Of a stretch of DNA of 64,000 nucleotides, positions 17,844 through 25,580 are shown in pieces. The stretch is taken from assembly GCA_910577925.1 (NCBI GenBank), contig CAJTOI010000011.1, positions 36,177 to 100,176 of the forward strand, given 5' to 3'. Position numbers and translations under genes: made by a program. This DNA comes from an uncultured Roseburia sp. Lineage in GTDB: Bacteria > Bacillota > Clostridia > Lachnospirales > Lachnospiraceae. The notes beneath the pieces were generated by a model. It saw only the letters and a program-made list of their open reading frames with translations, ran no database searches and was not told where the DNA came from. Numbering within the stretch: position 1 is the first letter of the stretch; the number at the start of each line of letters is the position of its first letter.

Positions 17844-18773
17844 ATGGGACAGAGTAAAAACTGGCAGCCGCCGGAAATTCCGGCACGGATTGCACATGGC
17901 GATATGCCGGGTGACAAAGTTGAGATTGGAAAGGATCATATTGAAAAGGCGAATACAATATTTCCGGAGTTACTGGACGAGGTAGAGGAGACCGCGAAGA
18001 ATCATTCCTCCGACCGGGTAGTTGTGGCCGTATGCGGAGGTTCCGGTGTCGGAAAATCGGAGATCGCGTCTCTGCTGTCTTTTTACTTAAGCCAGGCGGG
18101 AATCGGAAGCTACACGTTATCCGGGGACAACTATCCGCACAGAATACCGAAATATAATGACGCGGAGCGCCTGCATGTATTCCGGGAAGGCGCATTAAAG
18201 GGAATGCTGGGAGACGGCGTGTATACAAAAGAGCGTTTTGATGTGATTCATGAACTGCAGATGAAGGGGGATGATGCGAATCCTGTTCATGCGAAGGAAT
18301 ATGACTGGTATGATTCGTACCTGAAAAACGGGCGGAGGGCATTGGAAAGCTATCTTGGAACACCGAACGAGATTGGATTTGACGAAATAGAGGCTGTTTT
18401 GAAGCAGTTTAAGTCCGGCGTGCCCAAAATCTGGCTGAAGCGAATGGGCAGGGAAGACACGGAGTTATGGTATGAAGAAGTTGATTTTTCAGACGTGAAG
18501 GTTCTTGTAATCGAATGGACACATGGAAACAGTGATTACTGCAGCGGAGCGGATATTCCGATTTTACTAAACAGTACGCCGGAAGAAACATTAGCGCACA
18601 GACGGGCAAGAAACCGTGACGGTGCAGCCGACAGCCCATTTACAGCGACAGTCCTTGAGATTGAACAGGAAATGCTGAAAAAACAGGCTCACAAAGCGAA
18701 AATAATCGTTGCTAAAAACGGTGAGAAGCTGAGTTATCAGGAATACTGCAGGTTCATGGGAATAGAAGAGTGA
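17844..18773 (+). CDS. P-loop kinase of uridine kinase/glycerate kinase-like type
   Basis: A 309-residue protein with Walker A GGSGVGKS at about residues 65-72 and downstream LSGDNYPHRIP and VLVIEWTHGNSD, which resemble the substrate and Walker B regions of phosphoribulokinase/uridine kinase-type enzymes. A C-terminal LAHRRARNRDG gives basic residues that could be the lid. The substrate is not known. Its place between an alpha-glucosidase and a GH13_18 phosphorylase suggests it phosphorylates the acceptor freed by that phosphorylase, for example glycerate or a hexose; this is inference. Its stop lies 11 bases before the next start. Confidence 0.75.
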   Translation: MGQSKNWQPPEIPARIAHGDMPGDKVEIGKDHIEKANTIFPELLDEVEETAKNHSSDRVVVAVCGGSGVGKSEIASLLSFYLSQAGIGSYTLSGDNYPHRIPKYNDAERLHVFREGALKGMLGDGVYTKERFDVIHELQMKGDDANPVHAKEYDWYDSYLKNGRRALESYLGTPNEIGFDEIEAVLKQFKSGVPKIWLKRMGREDTELWYEEVDFSDVKVLVIEWTHGNSDYCSGADIPILLNSTPEETLAHRRARNRDGAADSPFTATVLEIEQEMLKKQAHKAKIIVAKNGEKLSYQEYCRFMGIEE

Positions 18774-18784
18774 GGGGATTGGAA

Positions 18785-20482
18785 ATGAATGGAAATGATA
18801 ACGGACCAATGCTGAATGCATATCCGGACAGCCTTGGAGGAACGCTTGCCGATATTACATCTTTTCTTGGCAGACCGGAATTAAAAGAGGTATTTTCATC
18901 TTTTTACATACTTCCCAGTTTGTTTCATACAGATTTGGACAGAGGGTTTTCTGTAATTGATTATTCATTAAACGAACTTGTGGCAGCAAAAGAGGATTTA
19001 GAGGAGTTAGGGAATCTTGAGATTGATCTGAAACTCGATTTTATCTTAAATCATGCATCCGTATTATCAGAACAGTTTCAGGATATTCTCAAAAACGGAG
19101 ATCAGTCAGAATACAGAGATTTTTTTATTGACTGGAATAAATTCTGGGAAGGATATGGAGAACTGACAGAGGACGGGTATATACAGCCGTACCCGGATGT
19201 GATAAAGGATATGTTTTTCCGCAAGCCGGGACTTCCAATCTTAATGGTTCGATTCCCGGACGGAAAAGAAGTTCCGTATTGGAATACGTTTTATCAGGAA
19301 GTGAAGTATCCGACTTTAGATGCGCAGGACATCCGAAGCACAGTGGGAGCGCAGTATGCAGCTGCGGACAGAATAGCGGACAAATTGAATAGCGGATTGA
19401 AAGAGGGAAAAAGACCGGCGGAAATTATGAGAGAACAGGATTTTTGCATGGACAGACTTTCGGCAGAACAAAAAGAAAAACTGTGTGATATGTTAGAATC
19501 AGGACGAAAATATCTTGGACAGATGGATTTGAATATCAAGTCTCCGCTTGTATGGGAATTTTATGATAATACGTTAAAAACGCTGTCAGAATATGGTGCG
19601 AAAATTGTACGGCTGGATGCGTTTGCCTACGCGCCCAAAGAACCGGGGGAGAAAAACTTTCTCAATGAGCCCGGAACATGGGAGGTATTAGAGAAAGTAA
19701 GAAAATTAGCCGATAAATACCGGTTGAAACTGCTGCCGGAAATTCATGCAGGCTATGCAGAGAAAAATTATGAAAGAATCGCAGAGAAAGGATATATGAT
19801 ATATGATTTCTTTCTCCCGGGACTTATCATTGATGCATTTGAACAGCATTCCGGTGATGTTTTGAAAAAATGGGCAGATGAACTTGCGGAGAAGAAAATA
19901 CAGGCTGTTAATATGCTTGGATGCCATGACGGGATTCCGCTTTTGGATTTAAAAGGACTGATACCGGAAGAACGAATCCGGACTGTGATTGATGCCGTTG
20001 TTGCAAGAGGCGGATGTGTAAAGGATCTGCATGGACAGAAAAATGTTTATTATCAGGTCAATGCAACTTATTATAGTGCGCTGGGAGAAGATGACAACAA
20101 AATGCTTCTCGCAAGGGCGATTCAGATTTTTATGCCCGGAAAACCGCAGGTCTGGTATCTCGATCTTTTTGCAGGGAAAAATGATTACAAAGCAGCGGAA
20201 CATGCCGGGGCGGGCGGACATAAAGAAATTAACCGTACGAATCTTACGAAGGAAGAGATGGAAGCGGGGCTGCAGAAGGAGATTGTGAGGAAACAGTTAG
20301 AAATGCTGCGGTTTCGCTCCGCATTTCCGGCATTTTCATTTGAAAGCGAATTTACAATGAGGAGTTCCGGAACTAAAATTTTCATGGAATGGAAGAGAGG
20401 CGATTGTGTGGCGACTCTGGATGCGGATCTTGGCGACTTTTCATTTGAAATAAGCGGAAGAACAGAAGGAAAGAAGGGCTAA
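18785..20482 (+). CDS. GH13_18 sucrose phosphorylase-like enzyme
   Basis: A 565-residue protein with the sucrose phosphorylase layout: N-terminal YPDSLGGTLADI, then FYILPSLFHTDLDRGFSVIDY, nucleophile D278 in VRLDAFAY, acid/base E319 in LLPEIHAGY and D382 in LGCHDGIP. Family members split an alpha-glucoside with phosphate to glucose 1-phosphate plus an acceptor: fructose, fructose 6-phosphate, glycerate or glycerol. The acceptor here cannot be read from sequence alone. I chose ATG 18785 because GAGGGG lies seven bases upstream; an ATG at 18770 overlapping the previous stop is the alternative. It is the last gene of the operon and is followed by a terminator. Confidence 0.85.
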   Translation: MNGNDNGPMLNAYPDSLGGTLADITSFLGRPELKEVFSSFYILPSLFHTDLDRGFSVIDYSLNELVAAKEDLEELGNLEIDLKLDFILNHASVLSEQFQDILKNGDQSEYRDFFIDWNKFWEGYGELTEDGYIQPYPDVIKDMFFRKPGLPILMVRFPDGKEVPYWNTFYQEVKYPTLDAQDIRSTVGAQYAAADRIADKLNSGLKEGKRPAEIMREQDFCMDRLSAEQKEKLCDMLESGRKYLGQMDLNIKSPLVWEFYDNTLKTLSEYGAKIVRLDAFAYAPKEPGEKNFLNEPGTWEVLEKVRKLADKYRLKLLPEIHAGYAEKNYERIAEKGYMIYDFFLPGLIIDAFEQHSGDVLKKWADELAEKKIQAVNMLGCHDGIPLLDLKGLIPEERIRTVIDAVVARGGCVKDLHGQKNVYYQVNATYYSALGEDDNKMLLARAIQIFMPGKPQVWYLDLFAGKNDYKAAEHAGAGGHKEINRTNLTKEEMEAGLQKEIVRKQLEMLRFRSAFPAFSFESEFTMRSSGTKIFMEWKRGDCVATLDADLGDFSFEISGRTEGKKG

Positions 20483-20485
20483 CAT

Positions 20486-20534
20486 AACAGGCGGCAGCAT
20501 TCTAACAAAGAAAAGCGGCTGCCTGTTGTTTTTA
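20486..20534 (+). terminator. Terminator of the sugar operon
   Basis: AACAGGC (20486-20492) pairs with GCCTGTT (20521-20527), extended by a short inner stem, and is followed by GTTTTT. It starts four bases after the phosphorylase stop and overlaps the end of the convergent hicB gene. Confidence 0.65.
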
Positions 20535-20894
20535 CTTTGAATAAACAGTGTCATTTCTTGAAAGAAGATACACACAATACTGATTCATACTGATGTCTTC
20601 CCTTTTGGAATGTTCTGCAAATAAGCGATGCAAACTACGGGGTAATCTCAATTTAAACTGACCGGAATAATCTTCCAAGTTGTCCGGTTCATTAATCTTA
20701 ATCCCCTCTTCCAGTGCGGCTTCAATCCATTCCCTCTTAGCATCCGATGCATTTGCCACCGCTTTTTCTATTGTTTCACCACAAGTAATACATCCCGGCA
20801 GATCAGGGTAAGAAACCACAAAACCACCCTCATCCTTATCCTCCAGAATCTCCATCCGATAAGACATTGCCATATAGTCATTCGGCGTTTTCAT
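20532..20894 (-). CDS. hicB: HicB family antitoxin-like protein without a visible HicA
   Basis: A 120-residue protein. The N-terminal half is the partial RNase H fold of HicB (GGFVVSYPDLPGCITCGETI) and the C-terminal half is a ribbon-helix-helix type DNA-binding domain (FKLRLPRSLHRLFAEHSK). HicB normally neutralises the RNA-cleaving toxin HicA and represses the pair. No hicA-like frame, a short basic protein with a GSHH-type motif, lies on either side: upstream is about 130 bases of noncoding DNA and downstream a terminator. It is an orphan, perhaps a stand-alone regulator or a remnant. Confidence 0.85.
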   Translation of the reverse strand: MKTPNDYMAMSYRMEILEDKDEGGFVVSYPDLPGCITCGETIEKAVANASDAKREWIEAALEEGIKINEPDNLEDYSGQFKLRLPRSLHRLFAEHSKREDISMNQYCVYLLSRNDTVYSK

Positions 20895-20960
20895 CGTTTC
20901 TTTCCTCTATAAAAAGTTGTCTTAACAGTAATAGAAATAGGAGTGTAACAAAGGACAATC

Positions 20961-20993
20961 AAAAAGGGAATAAACCATTTCTGATTTATTCCC
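20961..20993 (-). terminator. Terminator-like hairpin after rubrerythrin, a repeated element
   Basis: GGGAATAAA (20966-20974) and TTTATTCCC (20985-20993) form a perfect 9-bp stem with a 10-base loop. Read on the minus strand it ends in TTTTT, right for terminating the rubrerythrin gene. The same 28 bases with two differences, again preceded by AAAAA, occur at 51594-51626. Confidence 0.7.
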
Positions 20994-21029
20994 TCATCGT
21001 TCAAAATCCTTTAAAGTCCGGCGTTCTGA

Positions 21030-21617
21030 TTAGCCGAAGTATCTCTTTAACAGACCCTCAAGCGCCTTGCCGTGTCTTGCCTCGTCACGGGCCATCTCAT
21101 GCACGGTGTCATGGATTGCATCGAGGTTGTTCTTCTTTGCGCATTTTGCGAGGTCAAACTTGCCGGAGGTAGCGCCGAACTCGCAGTCTACACGCCATGC
21201 GAGGTTCTTCTTTGTGGAATCGGTCATGTTGGACTCCAGCTCGGAACCTAACAGCTCTGCAAATTTTGCAGCATGCTCAGCCTCTTCAAAAGCTGCCTTC
21301 TCCCAGTAGAGACCGATCTCCGGATAACCCTCGCGGTGAGCAACGCGTGCCATGCACAGGTACATACCAACCTCGGCACACTCGCCGTCGAAGTTTGCTT
21401 TTAACTGATCGAAGATGAACTTCTTGTCCTCGTCGCTGATCTCGGAATTATTCTTAACCGTAGCGGCATAAACGCCGAACTCATGCTCTGCTGCAAGGGT
21501 AAGCTCGCCCTCTACCTTTTTAAACTTGTCCGCACCTACGTGACATACCGGACACTCTGCCGGAGCTGCATCTCCCTCGTAAACATAACCACATACAGTA
21601 CATACATACTTTGCCAT
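21030..21617 (-). CDS. Reverse rubrerythrin (NADH peroxidase type)
   Basis: A 195-residue non-haem iron protein. The rubredoxin domain is at the N terminus (CTVCGY and CPVC, four iron-binding cysteines), the reverse of classical rubrerythrin. The diiron ferritin-like domain follows, with iron ligands in GECAEVGMY, EEAEHAAKF and DEARHGKAL. It reduces hydrogen peroxide to water with electrons from NADH through a reductase, protecting an anaerobe from oxygen. A PerR-like box overlaps its promoter and the PerR gene is immediately upstream. Confidence 0.92.
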   Translation of the reverse strand: MAKYVCTVCGYVYEGDAAPAECPVCHVGADKFKKVEGELTLAAEHEFGVYAATVKNNSEISDEDKKFIFDQLKANFDGECAEVGMYLCMARVAHREGYPEIGLYWEKAAFEEAEHAAKFAELLGSELESNMTDSTKKNLAWRVDCEFGATSGKFDLAKCAKKNNLDAIHDTVHEMARDEARHGKALEGLLKRYFG

Positions 21618-21666
21618 AATGGAATCTCCTTTTCTTTTATAAAATTAATTTGCATTTCACATAATC

Positions 21667-21709
21667 AGTAACCGTTACTAATATTAATCCATTTTGTCCA
21701 CGCTGTCAA
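21667..21709 (-). promoter_or_regulatory. Rubrerythrin promoter with PerR box
   Basis: On the minus strand TTGACA (21704-21709) and TAATAT (21681-21686) are 17 bases apart. Just downstream is the dyad AGTAAC-C-GTTACT (21667-21679) at the start of transcription. An almost identical 13-mer lies at the perR promoter. Confidence 0.8.
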
Positions 21710-21724
21710 CTGTTTTTTTTCAAA

Positions 21725-22105
21725 TCACGAATGACTGCAATTCGGACATTTTCCGTAAAAATGAACCTGATGTCCCTCGATCTCGCCGTCAAAATCCTGA
21801 CCGGCAAGAATGTTGATGTGGTCGAGCCCCCCCACCTCCAAATCCAGTACACTGCCGCAGGCGTTGCAGATAAAATGATAATGCGGGTCTGTGTTTCCGT
21901 CAAAACGATCCGGCCCTATCCCGGTGGAAAGCTTCTGTATCTCGCCGATCTCGGCCAGCAATGACAGATTGCGGTAAACGGTGCCGAGACTGATATTCGG
22001 AAAATCCTCCTTAAGATTCGTATAGACCGTCTCGGCGGTAGGGTGATCAAAGCGGTGAAGAAGGAAATTTTTGATTGCCTCACGCTGTCTGCTATATTTT
22101 AACAT
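21725..22105 (-). CDS. perR: Fur family peroxide-sensing repressor PerR
   Basis: A 126-residue Fur-family protein: N-terminal winged helix (YSRQREAIKNFLLHRFDHPTA, LGTVYRNLSLLAEIGEI), then the metal and dimer domain with DPHYHFICNACGS and CPNC, the two CxxC pairs of the structural zinc site. The gene sits upstream of reverse rubrerythrin and both promoters carry the same dyad, which argues for PerR rather than Fur or Zur. I chose the ATG at 22105, which has AAGAAGG upstream; it gives a shorter protein than usual, but longer frames would run through the promoter. Confidence 0.85.
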   Translation of the reverse strand: MLKYSRQREAIKNFLLHRFDHPTAETVYTNLKEDFPNISLGTVYRNLSLLAEIGEIQKLSTGIGPDRFDGNTDPHYHFICNACGSVLDLEVGGLDHINILAGQDFDGEIEGHQVHFYGKCPNCSHS

Positions 22106-22126
22106 AGCTGCCTTCTTTCTAATAGT

Positions 22127-22174
22127 AGGAACTGTTACTGAAATCAGTATAAAATACAAAAAGAAGTTTGTCAA
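22127..22174 (-). promoter_or_regulatory. perR promoter with autoregulatory PerR box
   Basis: On the minus strand TTGACA (22169-22174) and TATACT (22146-22151) are 17 bases apart. The dyad AGGAAC-T-GTTACT (22127-22139) covers the start of transcription and differs from the rubrerythrin box at two of 13 positions, one of them the central base. Confidence 0.8.
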
Positions 22175-22252
22175 TAAAAAAATTAAAACTGTCATATCCT
22201 GCATTGCGCAGGCATATATATAAAAGGAAACGAATTATTGCTTGGAGTTCAG

Positions 22253-23341
22253 ATGGCAGGAATGAAACGGTTTGTTACCTATATCTATTCGTATGAGGAT
22301 GAGAAAAAAGGGAACAATGTCGGGTTTGCAAAAATAGAAATCCGCGGGGAGGAGTGCCGGATTGAGATACATCTGCGGGAAGTGTACATAGGGGCTGCGG
22401 GCTGCATGGTATATCTGTTCCGCAGAGAGAACGGAGAAATGGAAGGAGTTCCTCTGGGAAAAATGCAGCTTGCGCGCGGAGCGGGAGATTTCGGAGTCCG
22501 CTTCCGGGAAGCGAAAATCGGAAACAGTCCCTACGGCGTCAGCCAGATGGAAGGAATTTTTCTGCTGGGAGAGGACGGAAGTATCTTTATGAGCCGGTGG
22601 ACGGAAGGACCGGCTCTGACCGTGAGCGAGAAGCATTTCAGAGAGTGGCAGCCGAGGGCCGAAGAGCCGGAGAACCGGCAGTCGGAGTCCGCACAGAGTG
22701 ACAGCGCGGCATCGGCAGATCAGACAGCGGAGAGGACGGCACAGGCGGCAGGTCAGACACCGGGAGAGAAAGTACCGGAGCCGATGGGGGCAGGCGCGGC
22801 TGCGGCAGAGATATGGCAAGAGAGCGAAGCCCCCGCGGTAGATGCGCTGCCGCGGGAGCCGGCGGCGGAAGCGAAGCCAGGGGAAGCCGCGGCGGAAACA
22901 CCCATCATAGCTACGGAGCTTGGGGCGATGAAAATTCCGGCGCGGAACGTATTCCCGGACTATTACTGGCCGCAGATCTGGGATCACATGCTGCAGAAGC
23001 ATGAGGCCGGAACGCCGTTTGTGAATAAGGAAGTCCGGTGTATGCAGCTGGAGCTGAAAGAGCTGCGGGATCTGCCCAGGCGGTATTGGTATCTGGGAAA
23101 CAACAGTTTTCTTCTGCACGGATATTTCAATTATCAGTATCTGATACTCGGAAAGACGGAGGGAGCCGAACCGCGGTGGATGCTCGGAGTTCCGGGAATC
23201 TATCAGAGGCAGGAACGGGTGATGGCGGCAATTTTCGGATTTCCGGATTTCCTTGCAGCGGACAGCGGTGAGGAAGAGATCGACAAAAATGCGGAACCGA
23301 TCAACCGATTCGGCTGCTGGGTTCGATACATTGAAGAGTAA
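22253..23341 (+). CDS. DUF6128 domain protein of unknown function
   Basis: A 362-residue protein. Residues 1-130 form a beta-rich domain (RFVTYIYSYEDEKKGNNVGFAK). A low-complexity Ala/Glu/Pro linker runs from about 140 to 225. The C-terminal domain (YWPQIWDHMLQ, LPRRYWYLGNNSFLLHGYFNY, WMLGVPGIYQRQERVMAAIFGFP) is what I recognise as DUF6128, common in Lachnospiraceae. There is no signal peptide or membrane segment. The function is not known. The start at 22253 has GGAG five bases upstream. Confidence 0.75.
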   Translation: MAGMKRFVTYIYSYEDEKKGNNVGFAKIEIRGEECRIEIHLREVYIGAAGCMVYLFRRENGEMEGVPLGKMQLARGAGDFGVRFREAKIGNSPYGVSQMEGIFLLGEDGSIFMSRWTEGPALTVSEKHFREWQPRAEEPENRQSESAQSDSAASADQTAERTAQAAGQTPGEKVPEPMGAGAAAAEIWQESEAPAVDALPREPAAEAKPGEAAAETPIIATELGAMKIPARNVFPDYYWPQIWDHMLQKHEAGTPFVNKEVRCMQLELKELRDLPRRYWYLGNNSFLLHGYFNYQYLILGKTEGAEPRWMLGVPGIYQRQERVMAAIFGFPDFLAADSGEEEIDKNAEPINRFGCWVRYIEE

Positions 23342-23348
23342 TTGAACG

Positions 23349-23897
23349 TCAGAATGGACAGATTCGGCCGAAGCGCAGGTGATCTGTCCATTTTCCCTGA
23401 ATCAGAATGCAGTCCCGCTCGAGACCTTCCTCGGTGAAGGACAAGTCCGAGAGCAGACGAACGGAAGCAAGGTTGTCGGGAATTACCCGGGCGAATACGC
23501 GGTGAAGCATAAGGTCGCGGAAAGCGATCGTTACCGCGGCGTCCACGGCTTCGCGCGCGTAGCCCATATGGTGATAGGCATGGTCGAATTTATAACCGAT
23601 CTCGCAGCAGAAATAGGGCATGCGCACAATATCGCGCAGACAGACGGTTCCGATAATCGGGAGGGGATTTTCCTTTAAGAAGACATAAAAACGAACGGTG
23701 GAGAGACTGAGCGCCAGCTTCTGCTCACATTTGAGAATGGCCTGCTGATGTGCCAGCGTATAAAAATTGTCGGGGCGTGTCGGCTCATAGCGCTCAAAGA
23801 GCTCCCTGTTGCGCAGCTGAAAATCAAGAACCGGACGCATGGCATCGGGGCCGAGGATTTTGAGGACAAGCCGGTTGGTTTCATAAACGGTTTTCAT
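23349..23897 (-). CDS. GNAT N-acetyltransferase, RimJ/RimL-like
   Basis: A 182-residue protein with the RimJ/RimL pattern: YETNRLVLKIL at the start, FYVFLKENPLPIIGTVCLRDI, EIGYKFDHAYHHMGYAREAV and the C-terminal RVFARVIPDNLASVRLLSDLSF acetyl-CoA region. It should acetylate an N terminus or small amine. It converges with the DUF6128 gene with seven bases between the two ends. An AGGAG precedes the ATG. Confidence 0.85.
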   Translation of the reverse strand: MKTVYETNRLVLKILGPDAMRPVLDFQLRNRELFERYEPTRPDNFYTLAHQQAILKCEQKLALSLSTVRFYVFLKENPLPIIGTVCLRDIVRMPYFCCEIGYKFDHAYHHMGYAREAVDAAVTIAFRDLMLHRVFARVIPDNLASVRLLSDLSFTEEGLERDCILIQGKWTDHLRFGRICPF

Positions 23898-24016
23898 AGA
23901 TGTCTCCTGTTTCCTTTCGCTTTGCCGGTATGAGACGCAAGCATGACATCGACAAAAGGAAAGTATTGCGATAAAATAGCTTTAGATTATAGTATAACAT
24001 TTTGGAGAAACTGTCC

Positions 24017-24505
24017 ATGACACAGGAAGAAAAATATATGCGGGCTGCCGTGCGCGAGGCAAAGAAGGCGTACGCGCTCGGGGAGGTTCCGATCGGCTGC
24101 GTGATCGTGCAGAACGACAGGATCATTGCCCGGGGATACAACAGAAGGAATACCGAGGGGAATACCCTCGCACATGCGGAGCTTGCGGCGATCCGCAAGG
24201 CGAGCAAAAAGACGGGCGACTGGCGGCTGGAGGACTGCACGATGTATGTGACGTTAGAGCCCTGCCAGATGTGCGCCGGGGCCATTGTGCAGAGCCGCAT
24301 GAAAAAAGTAGTCATTGCGAGCATGAATCCGAAGGCGGGATGTGCGGGTTCCGTGCTCAATCTTTTGCAGATGGCGGAATTTAATCATCAGGTAGAGATT
24401 GAGCGGGGAGTGCTGGAGGCGGAGTGCTCGGACATGCTGTCATCGTTTTTCCGCGAGCTGCGGGAGGCAAAAAAGCAAAAGCCGAAATGCGTCCCGACGG
24501 CTTGA
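24017..24505 (+). CDS. tadA: tRNA adenosine(34) deaminase
   Basis: A 162-residue zinc deaminase that converts adenosine 34 of tRNA-Arg to inosine. The zinc and proton-shuttle motif HAE is at residues 53-55 and PCxxC at 82-86 (TLEPCQMCAG), with the family block AYALGEVPIGCVIV near the start. It is followed at once by the SRP RNA gene; the -35 of that RNA overlaps the tadA stop. tadA next to the SRP RNA gene is a known Gram-positive arrangement, though here dnaX and recR are about 30 kb away. The ATG at 24017 has TGGAG upstream. Confidence 0.93.
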   Translation: MTQEEKYMRAAVREAKKAYALGEVPIGCVIVQNDRIIARGYNRRNTEGNTLAHAELAAIRKASKKTGDWRLEDCTMYVTLEPCQMCAGAIVQSRMKKVVIASMNPKAGCAGSVLNLLQMAEFNHQVEIERGVLEAECSDMLSSFFRELREAKKQKPKCVPTA

Positions 24506-24531
24506 CAAGCGCCGGGCAGATAAGCTATACT
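24502..24531 (+). promoter_or_regulatory. Promoter of the SRP RNA
   Basis: TTGACA (24502-24507, overlapping the tadA stop codon) and TATACT (24526-24531) are separated by 18 bases, with the RNA 5' end expected near 24537. Confidence 0.8.
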
Positions 24532-24536
24532 TAAGA

Positions 24537-24803
24537 CTCCGAGCAGCCGGGGTGGCAGCGGTACCCTGCACCAACAATCCGCTATAGTTGGGGTGATGCC
24601 GAACGGAGGGTCTTAAGCTGTAGAGCTGCCCGTTATAAGTGGCGTTGAAGCTTGGGTCTTGCGCAACAGGAATCTATGAACCGGGTCAGGTCAGGAATGG
24701 AGCAGCCCTAAGTAGAAGCTCTTGTGTGCCGCAAGGGTGCCTGGGCTGAGTTAACTGTAACGGTAACGTCTGGGGCTGTGATTCGAAGGGAGGCGCTCGG
24801 ATT
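24537..24803 (+). ncRNA. ffs: Signal recognition particle RNA, large Gram-positive type
   Basis: About 265 bases. Domain IV is recognisable as GGGTCAGGTC, then AGGAA, then TGGAGCAGCCC near 24680-24711, the Ffh-binding hairpin. The Alu-domain end contains paired loops (ACAATCCGC, TAGTTGGGG). The ends pair (TCCGAGC near 24538 with GCTCGGA at 24795-24801) and a T-rich run follows, acting as terminator. Size and the Alu domain identify the large form found in Bacilli and many Clostridia. Confidence 0.93.
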
Positions 24804-24859
24804 TTTATTTTTTGAAGCGTATCGGGAGGTTTGGAAACGACAGTCTGCGGAGGATATGT

Positions 24860-25354
24860 ATGTGGGATAAAGTGAGAAAGGCATTGTATAATGTCTGTGA
24901 ATGGCTGGAAATCGTCATGGCCGGGGCCGTTTTGATCGGACTGGTGATCGCGGCGGCGGCGCTCTGGCCGGAGCTGGTTTACCTGTGGAAGCATATGATG
25001 GAGCCGGGTGTGTTCCTGGAATATCTGGACAAAGTGTTCGGTGTGGTTATCGGCATCGAGTTTATGAAAATGCTCTGCCGGCCGAATTCCGCAAATATTA
25101 TCGAGGCTTTGATTTTTTTGATTGCGCGGCATATGATCGTCCAGGCGACGACGCCGGCAGAGGATCTGCTTGCGGTGATCAGCATCGGAATTCTGTTTTT
25201 CTTCCGGAGATATATGATGGCGACGAAACCGGATAAGAACAATCACGTGCCGCCGCTTCTCGGGGCAATCAGGGCATCGCGCAGACAGCGGGAGGAAGAC
25301 GCAGACGGATACGAAGACGATATGGAAGACGGCGGTGAGTACGAGGACGAATGA
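24860..25354 (+). CDS. PsiE-like small membrane protein
   Basis: A 164-residue protein with about four hydrophobic helices (AGAVLIGLVIAAAALW, FGVVIGIEFMKMLC, IIEALIFLIARHMIV, EDLLAVISIGILFFF) and a charged, acidic C-terminal tail (EEDADGYEDDMEDGGEYEDE). The helix pattern with an Arg-His between helices resembles the phosphate-starvation-inducible PsiE family. Its function is unknown. GGAGG lies six bases before the ATG at 24860; a longer frame would begin right at the SRP RNA terminator and is less likely. Confidence 0.65.
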   Translation: MWDKVRKALYNVCEWLEIVMAGAVLIGLVIAAAALWPELVYLWKHMMEPGVFLEYLDKVFGVVIGIEFMKMLCRPNSANIIEALIFLIARHMIVQATTPAEDLLAVISIGILFFFRRYMMATKPDKNNHVPPLLGAIRASRRQREEDADGYEDDMEDGGEYEDE

Positions 25355-25433
25355 GAAAACCGGGAGCGGATAAAAGGGCGGGGGTGCACTGCGCTTAAAA
25401 AGAGAAATTGTATGCATTTATTTGAATACATCC

Positions 25434-25461
25434 TTGAATTTCGCGGAATCTATTATATAAT
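25434..25461 (+). promoter_or_regulatory. Promoter of pta
   Basis: TTGAAT (25434-25439) and TATAAT (25456-25461) are 16 bases apart, giving a leader of about 110 bases before the pta start. Confidence 0.65.
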
Positions 25462-25503
25462 AAAAGTAGCTCGTAAGCGCGTCAACCCCGCACGGAATCG
25501 GTG

Positions 25504-25517
25504 AGTAAGCGCTTACA
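25504..25517 (+). promoter_or_regulatory. Candidate CcpA binding site (cre) in the pta leader
   Basis: AGTAAGCGCTTACA matches the Gram-positive cre consensus TGWAARCGYTWNCW at 13 of 14 positions and contains the perfect palindrome GTAAGCGCTTAC. It is about 35 bases downstream of the expected start of transcription. Confidence 0.5.
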
Positions 25518-25580
25518 TAACCAACCGGGAGGACGCCGCGCTGCGCGCACCCGAAATTCAGAATAAAGTGAGGAAGTATC

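Noticed and set aside
25462..25580. Leader before pta as a riboswitch
   Set aside because: No known riboswitch core could be recognised; the only clear structure is the cre-like palindrome and a GC-rich stretch.
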